Positions 36,401 through 45,726 of a DNA stretch of 64,000 nucleotides are shown piece after piece (within the stretch, counting starts at the first letter, position 1; the number at the start of each line of letters is the position of its first letter). Where the stretch lies: assembly GCF_000750635.1 (NCBI RefSeq), contig NZ_CCDM010000001.1, forward strand, positions 1,054,001 to 1,118,000, given 5' to 3'. The notes beneath the pieces were generated by a model that saw only the letters and a program-made list of their open reading frames with translations, was not told the origin of the DNA and searched no databases. A program made the translations under genes and the position numbers. Source of the DNA: Oceanobacillus jeddahensis (GTDB lineage: Bacteria > Bacillota > Bacilli > Bacillales > Amphibacillaceae).

Positions 36401-37519
36401 ATGAATTATAATGTTTCAAAGTTGAAGTATGCAGATGCTATACTTCCCGCTCTAACTGTACAAGAAGCACAGCAGTTACAATTTAAATTGGTGGAGAAGA
36501 TAAGTGAACATTTTAGTGGAGCTCAGTTTTTAACAATGGGTGATTTAGGGGTGGCTTCGGAATTTAAAAAGCCAGAGTATACTGAAAAGGCGGAGCGTGT
36601 ATTAGCTGCATTTTTTGATACAGAAAAAGCTGCGCTAGTCCGTGGTGCGGGTACGGGGGCTATTCGAATCATTTTAAGTGAATTAATGACTGCCGGGGAA
36701 ACGATGATTATTCATGAAGCACCTGTTTATACAACGACAAAAGACACTATCCGCATGCTGGGAATTAATACGAAAGCTGTTGACTACAATGATAGAAAAG
36801 CTGTTGAAGAACTGGTGGTGGATGATAAAGAAAGTAAAGTGTTCTATATTCAGCATGCAAGACAACAAATTTCAGATACATATGAACTTCAGAAAATAAT
36901 TGAGCTGGTGAAACATCGAAGACCAGATTTACCGATTGTAGTAGATGATAACTACTGTGTGATGAAAACAAATGGAATAGGTGTGGAGTACGGAGCAGAT
37001 TTTTCTACTTTCTCTGGTTTTAAACTCCTTGGCCCAGAGGGCATCGGTGTTATTGTTGGTAAAGACCAGACTATTCAACAATTAAAAGAAAAAAATTATT
37101 CTGGCGGGGGACAGGTACAAGGATACGAGGCATTAGAATTATTGCGTATGATGACGTTCTCTCCAGTTTTATTGGCAACTCAAAATGAACAGGTAGAAGA
37201 GCTCTGTAGATTACTTAATGAAGGAGAGATTGATGGGATAGAACATGCATATATAGCAAATGCTCAGTCAAAGAATGTAATTGTTGAATTACAAGAACCT
37301 ATTGCTGAACAGGTATTAAAACGGAGTAATGAACTGGGCGCAGCTCCTCATCCAGTAGGTGCTGAATCAAAATATGAAATTTTACCCTTAATTTATCGTG
37401 TATCTGGAAGTTTTATAGAAGCTGAACCTCGCTTGAAAAAATATGGCTTGCGTATCAATCCTATGAAAGCTGGAGCAAATATGATATTAAGTATATTAGA
37501 TAGAGCAATAAATTCATAA
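36401..37519 (+). CDS. yhfS: YhfS family aminotransferase-like PLP enzyme
   Basis: A 372-residue fold-type I PLP protein. FFDTEKAALVRGAGTGAIRIIL, VVDDNYCVMKTNG (the PLP-ring Asp) and FSGFKLLGPEGIGVIVG (with the Schiff-base Lys in SGFKL) are visible. It matches YhfS, about 361 residues in E. coli. Start ATG 36401 is 8 bp after AAGGGG; the frame opens at 36359 without a site. It is the last gene of the yhf unit. Reaction unknown; transamination or C-S/C-C lysis are both possible for the fold. Confidence 0.9.
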   Translation: MNYNVSKLKYADAILPALTVQEAQQLQFKLVEKISEHFSGAQFLTMGDLGVASEFKKPEYTEKAERVLAAFFDTEKAALVRGAGTGAIRIILSELMTAGETMIIHEAPVYTTTKDTIRMLGINTKAVDYNDRKAVEELVVDDKESKVFYIQHARQQISDTYELQKIIELVKHRRPDLPIVVDDNYCVMKTNGIGVEYGADFSTFSGFKLLGPEGIGVIVGKDQTIQQLKEKNYSGGGQVQGYEALELLRMMTFSPVLLATQNEQVEELCRLLNEGEIDGIEHAYIANAQSKNVIVELQEPIAEQVLKRSNELGAAPHPVGAESKYEILPLIYRVSGSFIEAEPRLKKYGLRINPMKAGANMILSILDRAINS

Positions 37520-37866
37520 AAAAATGTCAATATACAGGAGATTATTAGTTAGACTATGTTGATTTAAAAGAAGGCTTGTACGGAAGGGTTATTTACTTGG
37601 GAAAATAGGATTTAGCGCTAATGTTTTCATTTATAAATCTTGATGTAATAGGAACTTATGAATTTATCATTCCGCTTTCTTCTTACTTATTTATGATTTT
37701 GGACGGATTAAAATAGGTTGGTATGAAACAGTAATTCTTGCCCATGTGAAATCATATAGTATCTTAAAAGGAAGAACTCGAAAATGCGCTAAGATCTTGC
37801 CTAGAATTGAAAAGAGAAATTTTTGACAATACGGTTATAAGCAAGAGGGTAATTTTATTATAATTA
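37520..37866. other. Gene-free gap after the yhf operon
   Basis: About 350 bp with only short broken frames on both strands; one 31-codon stretch near 37775-37862 has no start and no family match. I see no promoter or RNA structure here apart from the terminator that follows. Confidence 0.4.
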
Positions 37867-37910
37867 AAAAAGGTATGATTCCTATCAGAAACTATGGGAT
37901 CATACCTTTA
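37867..37910 (+). terminator. Rho-independent terminator after the yhf operon
   Basis: AAAGGTATGATTCC pairs with GGGATCATACCTTT (one G-T pair) across a 13-nt loop, followed by a T-rich tract. Confidence 0.85.
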
Positions 37911-38010
37911 CTTTTTAGTGTCTTCCTATCTATATTTAAAACAATATATTGTTTTATGATTACTGATTAAGCCGATATTCGATAATTAATAAAAATAATT
38001 TCAAATGTAT

Positions 38011-38039
38011 TTGACAGAAAGTTATAAATAAAATATAAT
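38011..38039 (+). promoter_or_regulatory. Consensus SigA promoter
   Basis: TTGACA (38011-38016), 17-bp spacer, TATAAT (38034-38039): both hexamers perfect. Such a strong promoter is expected to need tight repression, and a palindrome lies on the predicted start site. Confidence 0.85.
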
Positions 38040-38048
38040 AATTTTTAA

Positions 38049-38063
38049 ATTGGGTGACCCAAT
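38049..38063. promoter_or_regulatory. Candidate FadR/GntR operator at the transcription start
   Basis: Perfect 15-bp palindrome ATTGGGT-G-ACCCAAT about 10 bp after the -10 box of a consensus promoter. Its position predicts steric autorepression by the regulator encoded at 38112. Confidence 0.7.
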
Positions 38064-38111
38064 TGACCAAAATTAATTGAAAGGATAATTTTAAGAGGGG
38101 AGGTTATTGTT

Positions 38112-38810
38112 GTGTCATTTAATAAAATTAAAGAAGTCCAATACCATCGTTTATATGAGAGTGTAATCAAACAACTTGAAGAAATTATTTTTGAAGGTGA
38201 TTTAGAACCTGGTAGTGCATTGCCTACTGAAAGAAAGCTTGCAGCTGATTTGGGGGTAAGCAGATCTACATTAAGGGAAAGCTTTAGAATTCTTGAAAGA
38301 GAAGGATTAATTACTACCCGTCCAGGTGGAGGGAGATTTATTACTCAAGATTTAGATAGATTGAAAAGTAGAAATGAAATATCTAATAATATTGAAACTG
38401 CCACAATAAGGGACTTGATTGCAGCTCGGGAAGTATTTGAGGTTGGCATAGTGGAACTTGCAGCGAAACTTGCAACTAAAGAAGATATAGAGGAGATTGA
38501 AAAATCCTTAAACGCATGGGGAGAAATAAAATCGGATGAACCAGAGGCTTTTTTATCCCCGGATCAGTCATTTCATTTATCAATTGCAAAAGCAACCAAA
38601 AATTATGTGCTAGTAAGTTTAATGGATTATCAAATGGAGTTATTAAGAAAAACGAGAGAAAAAATAGGTAAAACATATACTAGAAAAAAAGAAATTCATG
38701 AAGAACATTTATTAATTTATCAAGCGATAAAAGAAAATAATCCAAAACTTGCAAGAGAATCATTACTTTACCATCTAGATCAAATAAAAAATAATTTAAA
38801 CAACGAATAA
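38112..38810 (+). CDS. FadR/GntR family transcriptional regulator (FCD domain)
   Basis: A 232-residue regulator. The winged helix (about residues 10-75) contains ERKLAADLGVSRSTLRESFRILEREG and the wing TTRPGGGRFI typical of FadR-type GntR proteins; the C-terminal FCD domain has SFHLSIAKAT and HEEHLLIYQAI. It starts with GTG about 8 bp after GGGGAGG. It is first in a run with a DUF1932-type dehydrogenase, TctCBA importer and RraA-like protein and probably senses their substrate. Confidence 0.92.
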   Translation: MSFNKIKEVQYHRLYESVIKQLEEIIFEGDLEPGSALPTERKLAADLGVSRSTLRESFRILEREGLITTRPGGGRFITQDLDRLKSRNEISNNIETATIRDLIAAREVFEVGIVELAAKLATKEDIEEIEKSLNAWGEIKSDEPEAFLSPDQSFHLSIAKATKNYVLVSLMDYQMELLRKTREKIGKTYTRKKEIHEEHLLIYQAIKENNPKLARESLLYHLDQIKNNLNNE

Positions 38811-38841
38811 CATTATTAATACACAATTGAAGGAGATTAGT

Positions 38842-39750
38842 ATGAAATTAGGATTTATAGGTTTTGGAGAAGCAGGATATTCAATAGCTGAAGGTTTAAA
38901 AAAAGAGGGGCTGAAAGATATAACAGCATATGATGTGGCATTAGAAAATGAACAATATAAGCCCCTTATTGAGAAAAGAGCTCAGGAATCAGGAGTAACT
39001 ATAGTAAAAAAAATTGAGAGTATTTTTGAATCAGATATAATATTTTCTGCTTTACCGGCTGATGTGGCATTAACATCGCTTAAAAATATTAAGGAAGATA
39101 TTAAAAAGAATCAACTTTATATAGATGTTTCAGCAGCTGATCCCAATGATAAACGATCTATGCAAGTTATTGTAAATAATAAGCATGCTTTATTCGTAGA
39201 CGGAGCTATGACAGGGAGATTAGTGGTGGATAAACATAAGGTGCCCATTTTAGCTAGTGGCACTGGAGTGGATCAATTCATAGAAAAAATGAGTCGATAT
39301 AATATGAATATTAAAAAGGTTAGTGATAACGCTGGAGATGCTACTTCGATTAAATTGATAAGAAGTATTTTTATGAAAGGATATGCAGTATTATGTATTG
39401 AAATGCTAGAAGCAGCTAAAAAATTGGAAGTAGATAATCTTGTTATTGAAGGAATAAGCCATACAATGAATGATCGGAATTTTGAAAATAGCATGAATAA
39501 ATTGGTTACAGGTACGTCAATTCATTCAAGAAGAAGATCAGTAGAACTTGAGGGCACATTAGATTTATTAAAAGAATTAGGAGTAAATTCTATAATGAGT
39601 AACGCTGTTTCTGAAAAATTGAAGCTTATTACTTCTTATGGATTGAAAGAAGAATTTAAAGGACAACCACCTGAAGATTGGTCTCAAGTTATAAACTCTA
39701 TAATTAATATTGAAAATTCAAAAAATAAAAGAGGTACTGGAGGAATATAG
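38842..39750 (+). CDS. NAD(P)-dependent oxidoreductase with DUF1932 C-terminal domain
   Basis: A 302-residue beta-hydroxyacid-dehydrogenase-like protein. The Rossmann fingerprint KLGFIGFGEAGYSIA begins at residue 2; the catalytic-helix region reads SIKLIRSIFMKGYAV with the lysine in the expected place; DUF1932 follows from about residue 190. Relatives reduce or oxidise short hydroxy acids. ATG 38842 follows AAGGAG with 6 bp spacing. A second family member is at 45727-46617, at the other end of the module. Confidence 0.88.
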   Translation: MKLGFIGFGEAGYSIAEGLKKEGLKDITAYDVALENEQYKPLIEKRAQESGVTIVKKIESIFESDIIFSALPADVALTSLKNIKEDIKKNQLYIDVSAADPNDKRSMQVIVNNKHALFVDGAMTGRLVVDKHKVPILASGTGVDQFIEKMSRYNMNIKKVSDNAGDATSIKLIRSIFMKGYAVLCIEMLEAAKKLEVDNLVIEGISHTMNDRNFENSMNKLVTGTSIHSRRRSVELEGTLDLLKELGVNSIMSNAVSEKLKLITSYGLKEEFKGQPPEDWSQVINSIINIENSKNKRGTGGI

Positions 39751-39751
39751 A

Positions 39752-40735
39752 ATGAAAAATAAAGTTGCAATTATTTTATTATTAATTATGATAGCGCTTA
39801 CGATGGCGGCGTGTAATGATGAATCAGAAGCTGGAGCTGGTGATACTAATTGGGAACCTGGCAATGCGGAAATTATTGTTCCAACTGAACCAGGAGGAGG
39901 ATCTGATACAATATCACGAATGATGGCCTCCATTTTAACGGAAGAAAATATTGTAGAACATGAAATAAATGTTGACAATAGACCAGGTGGAAATGGGGGA
40001 GTAGGTATGTCTGAATTATACAGCCAAGATGGTTCGGGAGAGCATTTAATAGCTGTTAATTCAAGCTTTATTACTGCTCCATTACAAGGGGATTTAAATT
40101 TTACTTATGAAGATTTTACCCCTATCGCTAATATGGGCGATCAATCTTATGTTCTTGTAGTTTCTAAAGATAGTGGTATAGAAACTTTTGAAGAATACGT
40201 ACAGGCGGTTGAAGAAGAAGATTTAACATTCGGTAGCTATGCAATTGGTAGTTCGGATCATATGGTGTCTTTATTATTTGATGAAGCTATTGGACATACT
40301 ACACAATATGTTCCTTTTGATGGCATTTCGGAAGCGTTTACAGCATTGCTGGGTGGACATGTAGACGTTACGGCTCAGCAAATTGGGTCTACCTTGGAGT
40401 ATATAGAAAATGGTGATGTAGTGCCGATAGCAGTTACTTCTCCAGAAAGAGTGGATGTGCTAGAAGATGTACCGACAATGAATGAATTAGGTTATGATTT
40501 AGAATGGTCCTTATACAGAGCAATATACGGTCCTCCAAATATGCCTGAGGAAGCTCAGGAATATTGGATTAATGCTTTTGAAGAGTTAAGTGAGAATCCT
40601 AGATGGGTGGAAGAATATCAAGAACCACAACTTTTAGAACCGAGGTTTATCTCAGGTCAAGAGTTAGAAGATTACTTTGATGAAGTATCGGAAATATTTG
40701 AAAATAATTTAAGAGAGCAAGGAATAATAGAATAA
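39752..40735 (+). CDS. TctC/Bug family substrate-binding lipoprotein
   Basis: A 327-residue extracytoplasmic binding protein. The signal peptide ends with lipobox MAAC (Cys18). VPTEPGGGSDTISRMMAS and NVDNRPGGNGGVG are the Bug-family ligand loops. ATG 39752 is 9-10 bp after GGAGG, which overlaps the end of the dehydrogenase gene. It feeds the TctBA pair encoded next, after a stable hairpin. Confidence 0.93.
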   Translation: MKNKVAIILLLIMIALTMAACNDESEAGAGDTNWEPGNAEIIVPTEPGGGSDTISRMMASILTEENIVEHEINVDNRPGGNGGVGMSELYSQDGSGEHLIAVNSSFITAPLQGDLNFTYEDFTPIANMGDQSYVLVVSKDSGIETFEEYVQAVEEEDLTFGSYAIGSSDHMVSLLFDEAIGHTTQYVPFDGISEAFTALLGGHVDVTAQQIGSTLEYIENGDVVPIAVTSPERVDVLEDVPTMNELGYDLEWSLYRAIYGPPNMPEEAQEYWINAFEELSENPRWVEEYQEPQLLEPRFISGQELEDYFDEVSEIFENNLREQGIIE

Positions 40736-40745
40736 TCTTATGAAA

Positions 40746-40776
40746 TTGCGTCAGTATGTTTAATATGCTGACGCAA
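40746..40776 (+). ncRNA. Intercistronic hairpin between tctC-like and tctB-like genes
   Basis: TTGCGTCAG pairs with CTGACGCAA (40768-40776) across 13 nt, 8 bp after the binding-protein stop. No U-tract follows. Such hairpins often raise the level of the binding-protein message over that of the membrane genes; partial termination is the alternative. Confidence 0.55.
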
Positions 40777-40876
40777 AAAGATAATATTATTAATGTTTTT
40801 ATCTGAATAATTAATTTTATTGTTAAATATTCTCCTATTTTAAAGGATTACTGTATTTTGAAAGGAATGAATTTAT

Positions 40877-41326
40877 GTGAAAAAAGCTGAGTTGTTATTC
40901 GGTTTATTTCTTTTAATCTTCACTATATTTATGCTTCTAGAAGGAATTCAATATTCTTATACATCTGACTTTGGTCCAGGACCTGGTTTTGCACCAGTAT
41001 GGTTAAGTTCTTTAATGATTTTATGCATTGTGATTTTATTGCTAAAAAATATTAAGTTGAAAAATAAAGAGACTTTTTTCGTTTCAAGGATAGGAGTATC
41101 CAAGGCTATTACTTATATGGTTTTACTAGTTATTTCTACTTTGTTGGTTCCTATAACTGGCCTTATACTTTCGTTAACAGTTTTTAGTTTTGTAATTTTA
41201 AAATTTGTTGAAAAGTTTAGCTTCAAGTCTAGTATTTTGGTATCTTTAGGAACCATGTCTTTTATTTTAATAGTATTTAATTTTTGGTTAGAGATTAACC
41301 TTCCAACTGGTTATTTTATTTTTTAA
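40877..41326 (+). CDS. Tripartite tricarboxylate transporter TctB family protein
   Basis: A 149-residue small membrane subunit with four predicted helices and the C-terminal EINLPTGYFIF typical of TctB. GPGPGFAPVWLS after the first helix is also common in the family. It starts with GTG after AAAGGA and ends 15 bp before the TctA gene. Confidence 0.88.
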   Translation: MKKAELLFGLFLLIFTIFMLLEGIQYSYTSDFGPGPGFAPVWLSSLMILCIVILLLKNIKLKNKETFFVSRIGVSKAITYMVLLVISTLLVPITGLILSLTVFSFVILKFVEKFSFKSSILVSLGTMSFILIVFNFWLEINLPTGYFIF

Positions 41327-41341
41327 GAGGAGAGATAATAA

Positions 41342-42838
41342 ATGGATTTTATAGAGAATTTAGGACTAGGTTTTGAATATATATTGAGTCCTGAAGTACT
41401 TTTACTCGTTTTTCTAGGATCAATAGCTGGAACTCTATTGGGTATCTTACCTGGTATTGGCTCGTCAGCTAGCCTAGCATTATTATTTCCTGTAACAATT
41501 GGAATGCCTGTCACAAGTGCTTTAGCATTTTTATCTAGTGTTTATTTAGGAAGTATGTACGGTGGGCGAGTAACTTCGATTTTAGTAAATATTCCTGGAG
41601 ATGCGGGTGCGATTGTTACTGCTTTTGATGGCTATCCAATGATGAAAAAAGGCCAAGGTGGTATTGCTCTTGGAATATCTGCAGTAGGCTCATTTATTGG
41701 TGGGTTATTCACCATTATATTACTAGCTGTTTTTGCCCCGATGTTGGCTAATTGGGCGTTATATTTCTCATCACCTGAATTTTTCGCATTAATTTTACTT
41801 GGGATAGCTTCTATTGCCTCCTTATCAGAAAAAAATTATTTAAAAGCAATTATTATGGCATTATTAGGATTCCTGCTTTCAGTAATAGGTTTAGACTTTA
41901 TTACAGGTACTGCAAGGTATGTGTATAATACTCAATTAACTGAGGGTTTAGATTTTATTGCTGTTATTATAGGCCTGTATGCTGTTGGTGAAGTAATTTA
42001 TAATATTGAAAAGGAATTCAAGCTGAATATTAAGAAAAGTGAAATTAAACTGGCTAATTTATTTCCTAAATGGGGAGATATTAAGAAAACAATGGGCTCT
42101 ATTCTAAGAGGAACTGGTATTGGCGCAGCAATTGGAATGCTTCCTGGTGCTGGAGCATCCATGGCAACTTTTTTATCCTATTCAATAGAAAAAAACAGAT
42201 CTAAGGAACCTGAAAAATTTGGAGAGGGCAAAATACAAGGTGTTTCAGGTCCAGAAGCAGCAAATAATGCTTCAGTTGGTGGATCATTAATACCAACTTT
42301 TGCTTTAGGTATACCTGGTAGTGCTACCACTGCAATACTGCTAGGAGTATTGATTATATATGGTTTGCAACCAGGGCCAAGAATTTTCGATAGTTCACCA
42401 GATATTGTCTGGACTGTAATAATAGGTTTGTTTATTGCAAATATAATGTTGCTATTAGCTAATATTTTCTTGATTCCAACATTTATTAGATTGATGTATT
42501 ATGGGCAAAAATATTTGAATATAATTATTATATTTATATGTATAATTGGAGCATATACATTAGCTTATAGTATGTTCAATATTTGGATTGTCATTATTTT
42601 TGGGATTTTAGGATACTTTTTTAAAAAACTAAGTTATCCAACAGCTCCATTAATCATGGCATTGATCTTAGGTCCAATGGCAGAAGATTCATTTAGACAA
42701 TCATTATTAATGTCTAGGGGAGATATGACTGTATTTTTCACAAGACCAATTTCGTTAATAATTATTCTTATAACAATAGGTTTTCTATTATATCCTATTA
42801 TTAAACGAAGAATAACAGCTAAAAGAAACAATGTTTAA
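41342..42838 (+). CDS. Tripartite tricarboxylate transporter permease TctA
   Basis: A 498-residue permease with about twelve membrane segments. GTLLGILPGIGSSASLALLFP (about residues 30-50), YGGRVTSILVNIPGDAGAIVTAFDGYP, GMLPGAGASMATFLSY and FALGIPGSATTAILLG are the family signatures, duplicated between halves. AGGAGAG precedes the ATG. Together with the two upstream genes it makes a complete TTT importer; the RraA-like gene follows after 18 bp. Confidence 0.95.
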   Translation: MDFIENLGLGFEYILSPEVLLLVFLGSIAGTLLGILPGIGSSASLALLFPVTIGMPVTSALAFLSSVYLGSMYGGRVTSILVNIPGDAGAIVTAFDGYPMMKKGQGGIALGISAVGSFIGGLFTIILLAVFAPMLANWALYFSSPEFFALILLGIASIASLSEKNYLKAIIMALLGFLLSVIGLDFITGTARYVYNTQLTEGLDFIAVIIGLYAVGEVIYNIEKEFKLNIKKSEIKLANLFPKWGDIKKTMGSILRGTGIGAAIGMLPGAGASMATFLSYSIEKNRSKEPEKFGEGKIQGVSGPEAANNASVGGSLIPTFALGIPGSATTAILLGVLIIYGLQPGPRIFDSSPDIVWTVIIGLFIANIMLLLANIFLIPTFIRLMYYGQKYLNIIIIFICIIGAYTLAYSMFNIWIVIIFGILGYFFKKLSYPTAPLIMALILGPMAEDSFRQSLLMSRGDMTVFFTRPISLIIILITIGFLLYPIIKRRITAKRNNV

Positions 42839-42856
42839 AAAAGAGGAGAATCAAAG

Positions 42857-43528
42857 ATGAATTATAAAAAAAGACCAGAATTATTATCTAGTGAAATTAT
42901 TGAGAGAGCAAAAAGGCTTAATTCAACACTGTTAGCAGATGCAACGAAAGGTACTGGTAGTATGGACATATCTATAAAGCCAGTAACTAAGGAAATGAAA
43001 GTAGTAGGTACAGCTACGACAGTTAGCATGAAACCAACAGATAATTTATACTTACATGAAGCAATATATTCAGAAGGGGCAGGTTATGTTTTAGTTGCAG
43101 ATGGAAAAGGGCAAACTTCACATGCCTATTTAGGGGAGCTGATGGCATATGCAGCTAAAGCAATGGAGTTTTGCGGAATTGTAATTGATGGAGCAGTTCG
43201 TGATCGATTAGAATTGGAAAAAATAAAACTGCCTATCTTCTCAAAAGGCTTTGTTCCTAATGGACCATATAAAAATGGGCCTGGAAAAATAAATGATATA
43301 ATTACTTGTGGAGGTGTAGCGGTATCTCCAGGAGATTTAATAGTTGGCGATGCAGATGGAGTAACGGTTGTAGCAAAAGATGATATTTTAGAAGTTTTAG
43401 AGCAGGCGGAGAAGAAACTGGAATATGAAAAAGATAGAATTAATAAAATTGAAGATTATATAAAGAAAAAAAACAATAATGAAGATACTGAATCTATTGC
43501 TCCAAGTTGGCTAAAGGGAAAAATATAA
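42857..43528 (+). CDS. RraA-like protein (aldolase/regulator of RNase E family fold)
   Basis: A 223-residue RraA-family protein. GIVIDGAVRDRLELEKIKLPIFSKG carries the substrate Arg-Asp pair of 4-hydroxy-4-methyl-2-oxoglutarate and oxaloacetate-type aldolases, and VSPGDLIVGDADGVTVV follows. In a catabolic operon, without RNase E, an aldolase or decarboxylase function is more likely than the RNA-degradosome role. AAGAGGAG lies before the ATG. It is the last gene before a strong hairpin terminator. Confidence 0.9.
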   Translation: MNYKKRPELLSSEIIERAKRLNSTLLADATKGTGSMDISIKPVTKEMKVVGTATTVSMKPTDNLYLHEAIYSEGAGYVLVADGKGQTSHAYLGELMAYAAKAMEFCGIVIDGAVRDRLELEKIKLPIFSKGFVPNGPYKNGPGKINDIITCGGVAVSPGDLIVGDADGVTVVAKDDILEVLEQAEKKLEYEKDRINKIEDYIKKKNNNEDTESIAPSWLKGKI

Positions 43529-43588
43529 CGGATGGAAGAAATAAATAATTATTAACTCCGGAATTATTTATACTATTCGAAGTTCAAC

Positions 43589-43646
43589 ACCAAAATCTAT
43601 TGATTATATCAAAATAACATATATTTAATTATCAATAGATTTTGGT
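43589..43646 (+). terminator. Terminator-like perfect 16-bp inverted repeat
   Basis: ACCAAAATCTATTGAT (43589-43604) and its exact complement at 43631-43646. It ends the FadR-to-RraA unit. The following 430 bp to the SDR gene are AT-rich and show no gene, promoter of consensus quality or repeat that I recognise. Confidence 0.7.
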
Positions 43647-44075
43647 GAAGAATCTTGATTTAAAAGCTGAATGGGCATTTATTGATTCCCTGCTTTATAC
43701 GAAAACAAGCTGAACTATCATATATAGTTGAAATTAAATTGTATCCGCGAAAAATAATTTTTTTGAACAGCATACGCCTTTATATTTCCGAAGTTTAAAA
43801 ATTTCTGATGCTGAATGTTGCAGATTGCCATCTAATTATAAATAACTTATGTTAAATGGTGAAGGGGGAAAACTATAAAAATATATAAATATCTTAATAA
43901 ATAGGATTATATTTTCACAGTTAAATCCCCCCCAATCACCTTGCATTTAAACTCAAATCCCTCATAATAAAAATAGAATTAAGAAAATGGAGAGTATATA
44001 AAAAGATATATACCTCAAATTTCTATAAGTTAAACAAAAAAATTTCGGAATTTCAATTTATAGGAGGGAATGTTG

Positions 44076-44867
44076 ATGAATTTAGGATTAGATGAGAAAA
44101 CAGCGATTGTTTTAGCATCGAGTAGGGGAATAGGAAAGGGGATTGCGAAAGGGTTAGCAGAAGAAGGAGCTAACGTGATTATAGCAAGCAGAGATGAAGA
44201 AGTTTTGCAGAAGGTCGCTGCTGAAATGAATAAAGAAACGAAAGGGTTGGTAAAATATAAAACGTGTGATATGGCTAATGCTGATTCTATAAAATCGTTA
44301 GTACAATTTACGATAAATGAATTTGGTAGCATCGATATTTTAGTTAATAATACCGGGGGGCCGCCTAAAGGTGTATTTACAGATTTCGATGATGAAGACT
44401 GGATGAAAGCACATGAATTAACTTTTTTAAGTTATGTCAGAGCAATCAGAGAAGTACTTCCTTATATGGAGAAAAACGGTGGTGGGAGGATTTTAAACAA
44501 CACTTCTTCCTCTATTAAACAGGCGATTGATGGATTGCTTCTTTCCAATGTGTATAGGAATGCAATTATGGGGCTTACAAAAACCCTTGCAAATGAGTTG
44601 GCAGAGAAAAATATATTAATTAATACGATTGCGCCTGGCAAAATCAAAACAGATAGGCTTGAAAATACGTTATCTAAAATAGCAAAAGATAAAAATATGT
44701 CTATTGATGAAGCAGAACAAAGTACGATAAAGAACATTCCATTAGGCCGGCTCGGAACCCCTGAAGAGTTTGCGAAACTGGCTGTGTTTTTATGCTCAGA
44801 AGCAAATACCTATATAACCGGACAAGCTATGTTGGTTGATGGCGGTTTAGTGAAGAGTATTCATTAG
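44076..44867 (+). CDS. SDR family oxidoreductase with altered catalytic residues (SxxxR)
   Basis: A 263-residue protein, same length and close in sequence to the one at 11513-12304. VLASSRGIGKGIAKGLAEEG and VNNTGGPPKGVF form the nucleotide-binding part. The catalytic region NNTSSSIKQAIDGLLLSNVYR aligns without gaps to YxxxK as SxxxR. The start ATG 44076 is 8 bp after AGGAGG; the ATG at 44070 touches that site. It lies alone between terminators and convergent to a GntR gene. Two copies with the same substitution in one window suggest a genuine specialised subfamily. Confidence 0.88.
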   Translation: MNLGLDEKTAIVLASSRGIGKGIAKGLAEEGANVIIASRDEEVLQKVAAEMNKETKGLVKYKTCDMANADSIKSLVQFTINEFGSIDILVNNTGGPPKGVFTDFDDEDWMKAHELTFLSYVRAIREVLPYMEKNGGGRILNNTSSSIKQAIDGLLLSNVYRNAIMGLTKTLANELAEKNILINTIAPGKIKTDRLENTLSKIAKDKNMSIDEAEQSTIKNIPLGRLGTPEEFAKLAVFLCSEANTYITGQAMLVDGGLVKSIH

Positions 44868-44883
44868 GGAAAGTGATTAAAAA

Positions 44884-44923
44884 AACGAGTTCTTCCTTTT
44901 AGTGCATTTTGGAAGAACTCGTT
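44884..44923. terminator. Bidirectional terminator between SDR and GntR genes
   Basis: AACGAGTTCTTCC pairs perfectly with GGAAGAACTCGTT across a 14-nt loop between convergent genes, with A-rich and T-rich flanks. Confidence 0.85.
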
Positions 44924-44947
44924 AATAATTATATTAAATCAAAGTTA

Positions 44948-45589
44948 TCAATAGGAATTATTTGCCATATTTTTATATGCCTCAAGCATATTATTAATAT
45001 GCTTAAACATTACTTCCTCTGCAAGTTCCGCATTTTTTTGTGTTACGGCTTCAACAATAGCAATATGTTCGCTAAGAGATGAATCAATACGAATCGGCAT
45101 CATAGATAAACGGAATTGATATCTTACGCTTTGAGCCCGTAAATTATTTAATAACCTTTTCAACGTTAATTGATGCGCACTCTCATATATTTGGTTATGC
45201 AATTGCTTATTAATCTTTGAGTAGAGTGTGTAATTTTGGTTTTCGTGTGCTTCTTTCATATCTTTCATAATGATTAGTAATTGTTCGATTTCTTTCTCAT
45301 TAATATTTATAGCCGCTTTACGTGCTGCCAGAGGCTCCAAAGTCGATCTTACCTCCGTTATTTCAATGGCCTCTTCTAAAGAAATTGCCCTGACTCTTGC
45401 CCCTCTGTTCGGGACTTTTTCAATTAAACGCTCGTTCTCCAAGTCTGCTAGAGCAGTTCTGATGATTGTTCTGCTTACATTGTACTTTTTTGCTAAATCT
45501 GCTTCTACTAAGCGTTCATTCGGAGAAAGATGACTGTTTATGATTTCCTGTCTAATTAAATTGGACACAGTGTCTTTGGTTGCTTTCAT
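44948..45589 (-). CDS. GntR family transcriptional regulator (FCD domain)
   Basis: A 213-residue regulator. EADLAKKYNVSRTIIRTALADLENERLIEKVPNRGA is the winged helix (about residues 25-65); INKQLHNQIYESAHQ and SEHIAIVEAV mark the FCD domain. Start ATG 45589 follows GGAGGGG by 10 bp; the frame extends to 45643 without a site. It follows, on the same strand and across about 137 bp, a DUF1932-type dehydrogenase, and may control that gene or the aldehyde dehydrogenase/TPP operon. Confidence 0.9.
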   Translation of the reverse strand: MKATKDTVSNLIRQEIINSHLSPNERLVEADLAKKYNVSRTIIRTALADLENERLIEKVPNRGARVRAISLEEAIEITEVRSTLEPLAARKAAININEKEIEQLLIIMKDMKEAHENQNYTLYSKINKQLHNQIYESAHQLTLKRLLNNLRAQSVRYQFRLSMMPIRIDSSLSEHIAIVEAVTQKNAELAEEVMFKHINNMLEAYKNMANNSY

Positions 45590-45726
45590 AAAACAACTTC
45601 CCCTCCTTCCATTGTGAATACTAAAATAGCATAATCTTATCATTATAATACTGTAAAAGGGGATGCTTTACAAAATTAAATATTGTGATACTTATTAGTA
45701 AAAACGAGTGTAAACAATAAGTTATT

